DNA from: an uncultured Muribaculaceae bacterium
Lineage (GTDB): Bacteria > Bacteroidota > Bacteroidia > Bacteroidales > Muribaculaceae
Reading direction: 5' to 3'
NCBI GenBank assembly: GCA_938039795.1
Contig: CALHWU010000191.1
Location: 1-38,480, forward strand
Length of the DNA: 38,480 bases
This document shows, in pieces, positions 23,968 through 31,888 of the stretch (within the stretch, counting starts at the first letter, position 1; every line of letters starts with the position of its first letter). A model generated the notes under the pieces. It was not told the origin of the DNA. It did no database searches and was given only the letters and a program-made list of their open reading frames with translations. The position numbers were made by a program, and so were the translations under genes.

Positions 23968-25869
23968 TCAGTCTTTCTGCCGCTCTTCGATAAGCTTTAT
24001 TTCCTCTTTGCTTACTTTTTCGATAGTGGCTGTCTCGCTGTCAAGATGGCGTATGGAGCGTCGGCCTATCAGATATAGCGGCAAGCCTATAGGAAAGATT
24101 ATTATCGCGCTCCACGCCACCCATCGCAGACCTGTCGGGTGATAAATCCACAGACTGCGCAGTATGGGATAGTCCATGAGCTTCATGACCACAAGTCGCT
24201 CGCGTGAGTTGGCGAGATATTCCACCGTCTGCTCAAGCTCGGCCGACAGTGCCTTTAGATCGCCGCGAGGCACTCCGCGGATCCAGTATGAGATATAATT
24301 CATACTGTCCGATATCGTCTTACGCAATCGGGATGCGTGCTCCGAAAGATTGCGGAGACGCTCCAGCGCTTCAGGCTTTGCTACCTCCTCCATGATAACT
24401 TCCTTCATCTGCACCGAACGCACTTCACCGCGTCCGAGCAGACGACGTATAGCATTGGCGTAAGCGTCGCGATTGAATACAGCCGAGTCGTTGACGGCCT
24501 TGTAAGTGAAGAATATGCCCAGAGGCAGCAATACGGCTGCACTCAGCCACATCCCTTCCCACACTTCCAGACGTCCTTCCCGCGCCATCTTGTTGCCAGT
24601 GTTGTCGATGATATAGTAGAAGATAAATAGAAACACCGATATCACCAACGGCATCCCGAGGCCACCCTTGCGGATGATCGCTCCGAGTGGCGCGCCTATG
24701 AAAAAAAACACAAGGCAGGCAAACGAAAGGGTGAATTTCTTTTGAAGTTCTATGCCGTGGCGCCTTATAGTCTTGCGTTTATCAGCCATAGCATACCCTT
24801 TGAACTCATAGTCCTGACGCTGGCGTTTGGTCTTCTCAAGAGCAGTCTGAAGATAACTGAGCGCATAGGCTGAGGTTGATCCCCTGAACACTGAGTCGAC
24901 ATTGAGGCTACGGGCAGCCGCCTGACCGAGGGCGGTGCTGTCATTGCCCTGCGTGAGAGGCATCGACATTAGGCCGGCCGACTGTACGGCTTTGGCATAT
25001 TCAGAGCCAATGCTGTCCACTTCGCCACGCACCGAATCAATTGTCTCCTGTAGTTCGGCTATGTTTTTGCCTACGTATTGATTGCGCATACCATCTTCAT
25101 TCATGCGGTTGAAATTGGCATCGAATTTGAGGAGCACCTCTTTATAGTCAAACGATTCGCGTCTGTAAGGAACATTGGCACTGCTCATTTCGGCCTCTTT
25201 GAGATTCTCGAACGATTCACCCTGCCACATCCTCAATACAAGATGGGTTTTGTCTTCCGTCATGACAAGTCGTCCGGAGTCGGCAAGTATCACGCTTGCA
25301 TTGTCAAATCCTTTTGACAGGTCATAGATCATCATATGGTAAAGAGTACCGTTATCGCGGTTTTTCTCCTTGACATATAGGTTGTATCCCGGTATCTGGT
25401 CGTAGAAGACACCTTCGGGGATCTCAAGCTCTGGAGATTTCTGGCGCATCGAATACAATAGAGTCCACATTTTGGTCTGCGCCACCGGCAATACGTTGTT
25501 CTGGAAAAAAAACGCAGCGATCGCTATCAGGGCCACAAGTACTATCAGCGGACTCATCACTTTGAGCAGTGACACTCCTGAAGCTTTCATGGCAGTCAGT
25601 TCGAAGCGTTCCCCGAGATTGCCGAATGTCATCAGCGACGCCAGCAATATGGCGAGAGGCAACGCCATCGGTATCATCGTCAGGGATGCATAGAAAAACA
25701 GCTCTCCTATTACTCCGATTCCAAGCCCTTTGCCGACGAAATCATCGATGAAACGCCATAGAAACTGCATCATCACGATGAAGAGGCATATGAAGAACGT
25801 CATCACGAACAAGGGTACGAAACTCTTGAGCATGAATCTGTAAAGGCGTTTTATACGTATAGGATGCAT
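23968..25869 (-). CDS. LptF/LptG-family LPS export permease
   Basis: A 633-residue inner-membrane protein of the YjgP/YjgQ family. Such permeases work with LptB and LptC to pull lipopolysaccharide from the inner membrane towards the LptA bridge and LptD. Seen: an N-terminal block of membrane segments (about 13-35, 50-80, 100-125, including MALPLAILLASLMTFGNLGE), a periplasmic domain (about 130-370), and a second block near 375-465 with SLACLVFFFIGAPLGAIIRKGG-like packing. A C-terminal extension with a possible coiled coil (about 480-560) and a late membrane segment is usual for the Bacteroidetes form. Whether it acts as LptF or LptG cannot be told. First gene of the ribBA group. Confidence 0.92.
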   Translation of the reverse strand: MHPIRIKRLYRFMLKSFVPLFVMTFFICLFIVMMQFLWRFIDDFVGKGLGIGVIGELFFYASLTMIPMALPLAILLASLMTFGNLGERFELTAMKASGVSLLKVMSPLIVLVALIAIAAFFFQNNVLPVAQTKMWTLLYSMRQKSPELEIPEGVFYDQIPGYNLYVKEKNRDNGTLYHMMIYDLSKGFDNASVILADSGRLVMTEDKTHLVLRMWQGESFENLKEAEMSSANVPYRRESFDYKEVLLKFDANFNRMNEDGMRNQYVGKNIAELQETIDSVRGEVDSIGSEYAKAVQSAGLMSMPLTQGNDSTALGQAAARSLNVDSVFRGSTSAYALSYLQTALEKTKRQRQDYEFKGYAMADKRKTIRRHGIELQKKFTLSFACLVFFFIGAPLGAIIRKGGLGMPLVISVFLFIFYYIIDNTGNKMAREGRLEVWEGMWLSAAVLLPLGIFFTYKAVNDSAVFNRDAYANAIRRLLGRGEVRSVQMKEVIMEEVAKPEALERLRNLSEHASRLRKTISDSMNYISYWIRGVPRGDLKALSAELEQTVEYLANSRERLVVMKLMDYPILRSLWIYHPTGLRWVAWSAIIIFPIGLPLYLIGRRSIRHLDSETATIEKVSKEEIKLIEERQKD

Positions 25870-25960
25870 CTTCTGAATGATGATGGCTGTAGGGGTCGGT
25901 GGTTGGATGTGTTGGATTGGATTGTGCCGGAGGAGATAAGTGCAGGCTTTAATCCGGTCG

Positions 25961-25968
25961 CAAAGTTA
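25961..25968 (-). promoter_or_regulatory. Promoter -7 box of the LptF/G gene
   Basis: TAACTTTG on the minus strand, 91 bases before the ATG at 25869 and 19 bases after the amidase stop. No convincing -33 TTTG is found. The leader would be about 85 bases; no regulatory fold was recognised in it. Confidence 0.72.
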
Positions 25969-25986
25969 CACAAAAAATCCCAATTA

Positions 25987-26430
25987 TCATCGTCCTGTGT
26001 CCGGCGGCTGTTTGAGTCCGCCGCATAGCAGGGCGTATTCGGCGGTGGCGTCAAACGACGGACACGCTTTTCGGGCGAAGTCGCGGTGTCCTCTGATTAA
26101 GGCTCCCGGGTATCTGCTGACCAGATCGGTCAGAAGTTTGATAAGCGACGATTTTTGGGCATTCGTACGGGTGTCGGCCGGAGTGCCGTCGCGCTCCGTT
26201 CCGCCCGCATAGGCCACTCCGATACTTTCGGCATTATGCCCGAGGCAGTGGGCTCCGACAGAGCTCTCCGGGCGCCCGGTCTCGACAGAGCCGTCAAGGC
26301 GTATCAGATAGTGGTAGCCGATCTGGTTGAATCCTCGCTGGCGGTGCCAGCGGTCGACATCTGCCGCGCTGACGTTGCGTGAGCGCGGGGTGGCAGTGCA
26401 ATGCACTATTATCTCAGTGATGGTTCTCAT
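25987..26430 (-). CDS. N-acetylmuramoyl-L-alanine amidase, T7-lysozyme type
   Basis: A 147-residue Amidase_2 protein that cuts the bond between muramic acid and L-alanine in peptidoglycan. The T7 lysozyme active site is complete and correctly spaced: His10, Tyr39, His115, Lys121 and Cys123 stand as His17, Tyr46, His122, Lys128 and Cys130 of T7. Seen motifs are IIVHCTATP, GYHYLI, GVAYAGG and RGHRDF. There is no signal peptide, so export would need another route or the protein acts inside the cell or after lysis. Such genes are frequent in Bacteroidetes prophages and conjugative elements, but no such genes surround it here. It appears to be a single-gene transcript with a nearly leaderless start. 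Confidence 0.92.
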   Translation of the reverse strand: MRTITEIIVHCTATPRSRNVSAADVDRWHRQRGFNQIGYHYLIRLDGSVETGRPESSVGAHCLGHNAESIGVAYAGGTERDGTPADTRTNAQKSSLIKLLTDLVSRYPGALIRGHRDFARKACPSFDATAEYALLCGGLKQPPDTGR

Positions 26431-26438
26431 TTCAGCCG

Positions 26439-26446
26439 CAAAGATA
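26439..26446 (-). promoter_or_regulatory. Promoter -7 box of the amidase gene
   Basis: TATCTTTG on the minus strand ends eight bases before the ATG at 26430. Transcription would begin within a few bases of the start codon. No -33 TTTG is seen at the usual distance. Confidence 0.6.
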
Positions 26447-26483
26447 CGCAGGTCTCCGCAGGCCTCAGCTGCAGTTTTGTCGT

Positions 26484-26981
26484 TTATTGCCCTACTATGA
26501 GCTCATAGTCGACGACATCAAGCCGGCGCCCGAATTTAAGGCCTACTGCCTTGAACTCCGATACCTGCATGAATCCTTCACGCTCATGAAGTCTGCGGCT
26601 TGATGCGTTGTCGGCCGTTATGCAGGCGATAAGCGCATGGATCGAAGGCCGTCTGCGACACTCGTCGATCAACCGGCGCAGAAGGGCGGTGCCGATGCCG
26701 AGCCTCTGATATCTTGTATCGACATATAGAGTGGTTTCGGCAGTAGGGCTGTATGAGCGGCTCTGCTTCCATCTGTGACAGTAGGCGTAGCCGGCCACGT
26801 CGCCGTCGTATTCAGCCACGACCAGGGGATAATCGGAGGCAATCCCGTCAAGTCGCTGTCTCATCGCATCGACATCAAGCGGTTCGGTCTCGAAGGTGAT
26901 TGTGGTGTCGGTGATGTAATGGTTGTAGATATCCGTGATTCTGTCGGCGTCCGAGGGCCGGTATTCTCTGATTACTCCCAT
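26484..26981 (-). CDS. GNAT-family N-acetyltransferase, phosphinothricin acetyltransferase-like
   Basis: A 165-residue acetyltransferase. Seen: IREYRPSDADRITDIYNHYI at the N-terminus with TTITFET, the pattern of the Pat/YncA group; the acetyl-CoA loop RYQRLGIGTALL (Q/RxxGxG); and the ASRRLHEREGF helix near the end. Members acetylate the amino group of phosphinothricin, methionine sulfoximine or related amino acids; the natural substrate here is unknown. The start at 26981 (MGVIREY) overlaps apbE by 10 bases; an ATG at 27002 would overlap by 31 and adds a tail not typical of the family. Probably co-transcribed with apbE. Confidence 0.88.
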   Translation of the reverse strand: MGVIREYRPSDADRITDIYNHYITDTTITFETEPLDVDAMRQRLDGIASDYPLVVAEYDGDVAGYAYCHRWKQSRSYSPTAETTLYVDTRYQRLGIGTALLRRLIDECRRRPSIHALIACITADNASSRRLHEREGFMQVSEFKAVGLKFGRRLDVVDYELIVGQ

Positions 26982-27982
26982 CTTGGAAATCCTTTGCTGC
27001 ATACTATGTCCATGCTGCCGGGTGATTCATGCGAGGCCGTTACAATCATGGCCTCTGCCCCCTCCTCATGCTCTATCATCTCCATTGCCGCTTTGGCGGT
27101 CATGGCCATGCAGGCTGTTGCCAGAGCGTCGGCGGTCATGGCGTCGCGGGCTATGACGGTCGCCGACAGTGTGGCGCTTTTAACCGGGCGGCATGTCATC
27201 GGATCGATGGTATGGCCTATGCGTCCGTTGGAGGTGTCGCGATAGTTGCGGTAATTGCCCGAGGTGGCTATGCCGCAGTCGGTCAGTCCTATCGTAGTCA
27301 GCCCGCGGCGGCCGGGCGCAATTGTGCTGTCGGATGGAGTGTCGATCATTATATGCCATTTCTCGCGTGCCGGATTGTGGCCGCCTACGCATATTTCTCC
27401 ACCTATCTCCACCATGTAATCATCCACGCCGTTGCGTTTCATCATCGCTGCCACTTCGTCGCATCCGAGTCCCTTCGTTATCGCGCTGAAGTTGAACTGT
27501 GTCGAGGCTGATTTTTTGATCATTCTGCCGTCGGCCACATAGCATCTGTCCATACCCACGATCGCTCTGACACTGTCTATGGCTTCCGAAGATGGCTCAC
27601 CATCTGTATCCTCGTATCCGAACCCCCACAGATTGACAGCAGGCGCCACTGTCGGATCGAATTTGCCGCCGCTGATTGCCCATACGTGCCTTGATGCTTC
27701 CGTGACGACGGACACCAGTGAGTCGCAGTGATCACTCTCGTTGCGGTTGATCAGGCTTATCACCGATCCTTTGTCGAATGGGGATAGAGATTTTTCGACA
27801 CGCTTCATTGTGGCAAGGATAGAATCGGACAGGTCATGCCCTCCACGGTAAGTCACATGATAGGTCGTGGCCCATACACATCCCTCCACCGAGTGCCAGC
27901 GGCGTGAGTCGCATCCCCAGGCAGTGAGGATAATTGTCCCGATGATTAGGAATATTGACGGTTTTGGTGGAATTTGTCTCAT
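26972..27982 (-). CDS. apbE: FAD:protein FMN transferase
   Basis: A 336-residue ApbE-family protein that attaches FMN through a phosphodiester to a threonine of target proteins such as NqrB, NqrC and RnfG. A hydrophobic N-terminal segment ends in a possible lipobox (AWGC), so it probably sits on the periplasmic face of the inner membrane. Seen: SPFDKGSVISLINR, GKFDPTVAPAVNLWGFG, FNFSAITKGLGCDEV, VEIGGEI, and the metal site DAMTADALATACM. Length is standard. It overlaps the acetyltransferase gene and diverges from the DJ-1 gene. No target flavoprotein lies in this window. Confidence 0.95.
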   Translation of the reverse strand: MRQIPPKPSIFLIIGTIILTAWGCDSRRWHSVEGCVWATTYHVTYRGGHDLSDSILATMKRVEKSLSPFDKGSVISLINRNESDHCDSLVSVVTEASRHVWAISGGKFDPTVAPAVNLWGFGYEDTDGEPSSEAIDSVRAIVGMDRCYVADGRMIKKSASTQFNFSAITKGLGCDEVAAMMKRNGVDDYMVEIGGEICVGGHNPAREKWHIMIDTPSDSTIAPGRRGLTTIGLTDCGIATSGNYRNYRDTSNGRIGHTIDPMTCRPVKSATLSATVIARDAMTADALATACMAMTAKAAMEMIEHEEGAEAMIVTASHESPGSMDIVCSKGFPRWE

Positions 27983-28001
27983 TGTGTCTGAAAATTTCTG
28001 T

Positions 28002-28009
28002 CAAAATTA
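28002..28009 (-). promoter_or_regulatory. Promoter -7 box of apbE
   Basis: TAATTTTG on the minus strand, 19 bases before the apbE ATG. No -33 TTTG is clear. It lies 22 bases from the divergent -7 box of the DJ-1 gene, so the two promoters overlap. Confidence 0.7.
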
Positions 28010-28031
28010 CATATTTATCCCGAATAATGGT

Positions 28032-28039
28032 TACATTTG
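28032..28039 (+). promoter_or_regulatory. Promoter -7 box of the DJ-1-family gene
   Basis: TACATTTG matches TAnnTTTG. Transcription from about 28046 would exclude the ATG at 28037 (inside the box) and leaves the ATG at 28097 with a leader near 50 bases. Confidence 0.65.
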
Positions 28040-28096
28040 CCGATACAGATTGAAATATATCGAATACTGATACTACCAATCCTAATATTTTTAATC

Positions 28097-28678
28097 ATGA
28101 AACGCTCTTACTTGTTTTTAGCCCCCGGATTCGAAGAGACTGAGGCGTTGGCCACAATCGACGTCATGCGGCGTGCTGGCATGAATGTGCTCACGGTCGC
28201 GATCAACCCAGAAAACAGCGAGAAAGTATGCGGAGCCCACGGTATTATGGTCGAAGCCGACCTGTTGCCTGACGAGGCTTGCTTCAATGAAGCTGAATGG
28301 CTCATTTGTCCGGGTGGAATGCCTGGCGCGCAGAATCTTGCCGACAGTAAAATCGTGACCGACGCACTTCGTGTCCACGCAGCAAAGCATGGCAAGATCG
28401 CCGCCATATGTGCCTCGCCGGCTTTGGTGCTCGCTCCCCTCGGCATACTTGACGGTCGCGAGGCTACATGCTATCCCGGTATGGAGCCGGAGTCCGACAA
28501 AATCCTGATGCGTGGCGCTCCGGTTGTAGCGCTCGACAATCTGATCACAGCTAACGGGCCGGCTTCGACGCTGGCATTCGCTCTGGCGATAGTGCGCAAT
28601 TCCTGCGGCGATGCCGTAGCGCAGCAGATCGGAGAGGGAATGCTTGTATATGCGAAGACGTCGAATTTTTATTTCTGA
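28097..28678 (+). CDS. DJ-1/PfpI/YajL-family protein
   Basis: A 193-residue class I glutamine amidotransferase-like protein of the DJ-1 group. Seen: APGFEETEALATIDVMRRAG with the conserved glutamate that touches the reactive cysteine, WLICPGGMPGAQNLA, and AAICASPALVLAPLG with the nucleophile-elbow cysteine. Family roles include protein quality control, oxidative-stress sensing and disputed deglycase activity. The start is taken at MKRSYLFLAPGFEE because the promoter lies downstream of the longer possible ATG at 28037. A strong terminator follows, so it is a single-gene transcript. Confidence 0.92.
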   Translation: MKRSYLFLAPGFEETEALATIDVMRRAGMNVLTVAINPENSEKVCGAHGIMVEADLLPDEACFNEAEWLICPGGMPGAQNLADSKIVTDALRVHAAKHGKIAAICASPALVLAPLGILDGREATCYPGMEPESDKILMRGAPVVALDNLITANGPASTLAFALAIVRNSCGDAVAQQIGEGMLVYAKTSNFYF

Positions 28679-28705
28679 CACGACCGTAATAATTTCAGAG
28701 CATAG

Positions 28706-28738
28706 CGTCGCCCGGCCAATCCTGCCGGGCGACGTTTT
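28706..28738 (+). terminator. Intrinsic terminator after the DJ-1-family gene
   Basis: A perfect 11-bp GC-rich stem (28706-28716 with 28724-28734, seven-base loop) followed by TTTTCTT, 28 bases after the stop codon: a classical intrinsic terminator on the plus strand. Confidence 0.92.
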
Positions 28739-28794
28739 CTTCCCCATGTCACTTTTTTTACGCATTAAATTATGGCAGAGTGAAAAGGATTTTT

Positions 28795-28802
28795 TAACTT
28801 TG
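28795..28802 (+). promoter_or_regulatory. Promoter -7 box of fur-purA
   Basis: TAACTTTG, the commonest form of the box in this window, ends eight bases before the fur ATG. No -33 TTTG is seen at the expected distance. The transcript would be leaderless or nearly so. Confidence 0.7.
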
Positions 28803-28810
28803 TCATCGCG

Positions 28811-29284
28811 ATGAACGACGAACGAACCAAAACCGCCGCAACCGCGGCACTAAACCGATATCTGATGCAGCACCGTCTGCGTCGGACGCCTGAACGCTAT
28901 GCCATACTCGACAAAGTGTTCAGTCTGTCGGAGCATTTTTTCGTCGATACTCTACATCGCATGCTCGATGCCGACGGATATCATGTAAGCAGGGCCACGG
29001 TCTATAATACAATGGATATACTTGTCGACGCAGGGCTTGTGCGTCGTCATAATTTCGGATCAACTCCCGCACAATATGAGAAAGTGGCAGGAATCACCAA
29101 CCATCATCATCTTGTATGCACTCAGTGCGGTAAGGTTCGTGAGGTGAAGGATGCCGAGATCGACCGCTTGCTCGCATCAAGGCGCTACAGCGCCTTTCAT
29201 CCGGCTTACGCCGATCTGTATATTTACGGCGTATGCTCCCGTTGCGCCCGAAAGCCGAAACCCTCGGCACGAAAGAAAGAGTAA
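28811..29284 (+). CDS. fur: Fur-family metal-dependent regulator
   Basis: A 157-residue transcription factor. The N-terminal winged helix contains RLRRTPERYAIL and the recognition helix HVSRATVYNTMDILVDAGLV; the C-terminal dimerisation domain has the metal-rich NHHHLVCTQCGK, with Cys103 and Cys106 pairing with Cys142 and Cys145 (VCSRC) for a structural zinc, and further histidines for the sensing site. Fur, PerR and Zur cannot be told apart safely by eye. purA follows after 34 bases without a terminator, so the regulator and adenylosuccinate synthetase are probably co-transcribed, as in other Bacteroidetes. Confidence 0.93.
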   Translation: MNDERTKTAATAALNRYLMQHRLRRTPERYAILDKVFSLSEHFFVDTLHRMLDADGYHVSRATVYNTMDILVDAGLVRRHNFGSTPAQYEKVAGITNHHHLVCTQCGKVREVKDAEIDRLLASRRYSAFHPAYADLYIYGVCSRCARKPKPSARKKE

Positions 29285-29318
29285 CAATTCGACACCAATC
29301 ATACAATATCGAAAAGCA

Positions 29319-30593
29319 ATGAAAGTAGACGTATTGCTCGGCCTCCAGTGGGGCGATGAAGGTAAAGGCAAGGTAGTGGATGTGCTTACGCCCCGCTACG
29401 ACATCATAGCCCGTTTTCAGGGGGGGCCCAATGCAGGACATACCCTTGAGTTCGAAGGCAAGAAATATGTTTTGCGTTCTATACCGTCCGGAATATTCCA
29501 GGACGGCAAAACCAATCTGATAGGCAACGGTGTGGTTCTTGATCCGGTGCTCTTCCGCGAGGAAGCCGAAAGTCTTGAGAAATCAGGCATACCTCTGCGC
29601 TCTATTCTGAAACTTTCAAAAAAAGTGCACCTGATAATGCCTACTCACCGTCTTCTCGACGCGGCCAGCGAGAAAGCCAAGGGAAGCTCGAAGATTGGCA
29701 CCACCGGCAAGGGTATCGGGCCGACATATACCGACAAGGTGAGCCGCAACGGTCTGCGTCTCGGCGATACTCTTATGCCTGACTTCAGCGAACGTTACGC
29801 CAAGGCCCGCGACCGTCATATGGGCATGCTTGCCTCGCTCGGAGAGACACCCGACACCGCGGAACTTGAAAAAAAATGGATGGATGCCATCGACTATATC
29901 AAGACTTTCGATATAGTCGACAGTGAATTCTTTATCAACCGCGCTCTTGCCGACGGTAAAAGCGTGCTGTGCGAAGGAGCGCAAGGAACCCTGCTCGATG
30001 TGGATTTCGGCTCATATCCTTTCGTCACATCGTCCAATACCATCACGGCCGGAGCATGCGCCGGACTCGGCGTAGCCCCCAACCGTATCGGCGACGTCTA
30101 CGGCATATTCAAGGCATATTGCACTCGTGTCGGCAGCGGGCCATTTCCGACAGAGCTTTTTGACGAGACAGGCAAGCGTATCCGCGATCTCGGCCACGAA
30201 TACGGAGCCGTTACAGGCCGGGAGCGCCGCTGTGGATGGATCGATCTCGTTGCGCTCAGATATGCCATCATGATTGACGGAGTCACCCGACTTATCATGA
30301 TGAAGAGCGATGTGCTCGACGGGTTCGACGAGATAAAGGCTTGCGTTGCCTATGAGATCGACGGCAAACGTGTGGAGGATTTCCCCTACACAGTCGACGG
30401 TGTGGAGGTAAAGCCTGTCTATGTGACTCTCCCCGGATGGAAGACAGACATGACGCGGATGAAAAAGGAGAGCGAATTTCCCAAAGCATTCCGCGATTAT
30501 ATCGACTTCCTTGAGAAACAGCTCAAGACACCCATCGCTATCGTCTCGATAGGCCCTGACCGCGAGCAGACGATTGTTAGGGACAGCTTCTGA
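29319..30593 (+). CDS. purA: Adenylosuccinate synthetase
   Basis: A 424-residue GTP-dependent enzyme joining IMP and aspartate to give adenylosuccinate, the first committed step to AMP. Seen: the N-terminal GLQWGDEGKGKVVD P-loop with catalytic aspartate, GGPNAGHT with catalytic histidine, GTTGKGIGPTYTDK, CEGAQGTLLDVDFGSYPFVT, and TGRERRCGWIDLV. The ATG at 29319 gives the standard N-terminus (MKVDVLLGLQWGDE); an upstream in-frame ATG at 29151 lies within fur. Length is normal. It follows fur closely and precedes a DUF1015 gene by 50 bases. Confidence 0.97.
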   Translation: MKVDVLLGLQWGDEGKGKVVDVLTPRYDIIARFQGGPNAGHTLEFEGKKYVLRSIPSGIFQDGKTNLIGNGVVLDPVLFREEAESLEKSGIPLRSILKLSKKVHLIMPTHRLLDAASEKAKGSSKIGTTGKGIGPTYTDKVSRNGLRLGDTLMPDFSERYAKARDRHMGMLASLGETPDTAELEKKWMDAIDYIKTFDIVDSEFFINRALADGKSVLCEGAQGTLLDVDFGSYPFVTSSNTITAGACAGLGVAPNRIGDVYGIFKAYCTRVGSGPFPTELFDETGKRIRDLGHEYGAVTGRERRCGWIDLVALRYAIMIDGVTRLIMMKSDVLDGFDEIKACVAYEIDGKRVEDFPYTVDGVEVKPVYVTLPGWKTDMTRMKKESEFPKAFRDYIDFLEKQLKTPIAIVSIGPDREQTIVRDSF

Positions 30594-30643
30594 CTATATC
30601 GCCTGTCATTATATGCATTACCTTAATTAATACCCAATAGATT

Positions 30644-31888
30644 ATGGCAAAAGTCAAACCCTTCAGGGGGGTGCGTCCTCCCAAAGAAATGGTGGAAGAA
30701 GTGGCTTCGCGCCCTTACGACGTGCTCAATTCGGATGAAGCGCGCAAGGAGGCTCATGGCAATCCAAAGTCGCTCTACCACATCATCAAACCAGAGATCG
30801 ACTTCGAGCCGTCGACCGACGAGCACGATCCGCGTGTCTATGACAAGGCCGTAGAGAATTTCAATGCCTTCCAGCGCAACGGATGGCTTGTGCAGGACGA
30901 TGCCGACCATTACTATATCTACGCTCAGACAATGGATGGCCGCACTCAGTATGGTATTGTCATCGCCGCCAATGTCGACGATTATATGGAGCAGCGCATC
31001 AAGAAGCACGAGCTGACACGTCGCGACAAGGAGGAAGACCGCATGAAGCATGTCAGGATCAACAATGCCAATATAGAGCCCGTGTTTTTCGCATTCCCCG
31101 ACAATCCGGCGCTCGAACAGATTATTGCGGATGTCACCAAGGGCACTCCTGAATATGACTTCACGGCGCCCGACGGTTTCGGTCACCATTTCTGGGTCAT
31201 TGACAACCCCGAAACGATTGCCACCATAACTGAGGAGTTTGCCAAAATACCATATCTCTATATTGCCGACGGTCATCACCGCACAGCTGCCGCTGCTCTG
31301 GTCGGTGCGGAAAAAGCCAAAGCCAACCCTCACCATAAGGGGGATGAGGAGTATAACTATTTCCTTGCAGTGGCTTTCCCGGCATCGCATCTGAAAATCA
31401 TTGATTACAATCGTGTGGTGCGCGATCTCAACGGCCTCACTCCGCAGGAATTTCTCAAAAAGCTCGACAAGGACTTCATAGTCGAGCCCAAGGGCGAGGA
31501 AATCTATCGTCCGGAGAGCCTGCATAATTTCTCGCTTTATCTCGACGGGCAATGGTACTCGCTTACTGCGCGTGAGGGGCGTTACGATGACAAAGATCCG
31601 ATCGGAGTGCTCGACGTGACCATATCAAGCGATCTCATACTTCGCGACATCCTCGGCATCACCGATCTCCGCTCCGACAAGCGTATCGACTTCGTGGGCG
31701 GCATCCGCGGACTCGGCGAGCTCAAGCGCCGCGTCGACAGCGGGGAGATGGCTGTGGCGCTCGCGCTCTATCCCGTGTCGATGAAGCAGCTGATGGATAT
31801 TGCCGATTCAGGCAACATCATGCCCCCGAAGACCACATGGTTCGAGCCGAAACTCCGTTCAGGTCTTGTAATTCATAAACTTGACTGA
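30644..31888 (+). CDS. DUF1015-family protein
   Basis: A 414-residue cytoplasmic protein matching the widespread DUF1015 family: FRGVRPP at the start, RPYDVLNSDEAR near 23-34, and the hallmark IADGHHRTAAAALVG in the middle. No role is firmly established. In many Bacteroidetes, from memory, the gene sits next to serC and serA, and the DGHHR motif recalls ParB-fold free-serine kinases such as SbnI and SerK; a role near serine metabolism is thus a reasonable but unproven idea. Here it follows purA by 50 bases, and the next gene overlaps its stop. Confidence 0.88.
   Translation: MAKVKPFRGVRPPKEMVEEVASRPYDVLNSDEARKEAHGNPKSLYHIIKPEIDFEPSTDEHDPRVYDKAVENFNAFQRNGWLVQDDADHYYIYAQTMDGRTQYGIVIAANVDDYMEQRIKKHELTRRDKEEDRMKHVRINNANIEPVFFAFPDNPALEQIIADVTKGTPEYDFTAPDGFGHHFWVIDNPETIATITEEFAKIPYLYIADGHHRTAAAALVGAEKAKANPHHKGDEEYNYFLAVAFPASHLKIIDYNRVVRDLNGLTPQEFLKKLDKDFIVEPKGEEIYRPESLHNFSLYLDGQWYSLTAREGRYDDKDPIGVLDVTISSDLILRDILGITDLRSDKRIDFVGGIRGLGELKRRVDSGEMAVALALYPVSMKQLMDIADSGNIMPPKTTWFEPKLRSGLVIHKLD

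Noticed and set aside
30623..31552. A 309-codon open frame antisense to the DUF1015 gene
   Set aside because: It mirrors a strong known coding sequence, has no recognisable motif or promoter, and long antisense frames are common where third positions are GC-rich.
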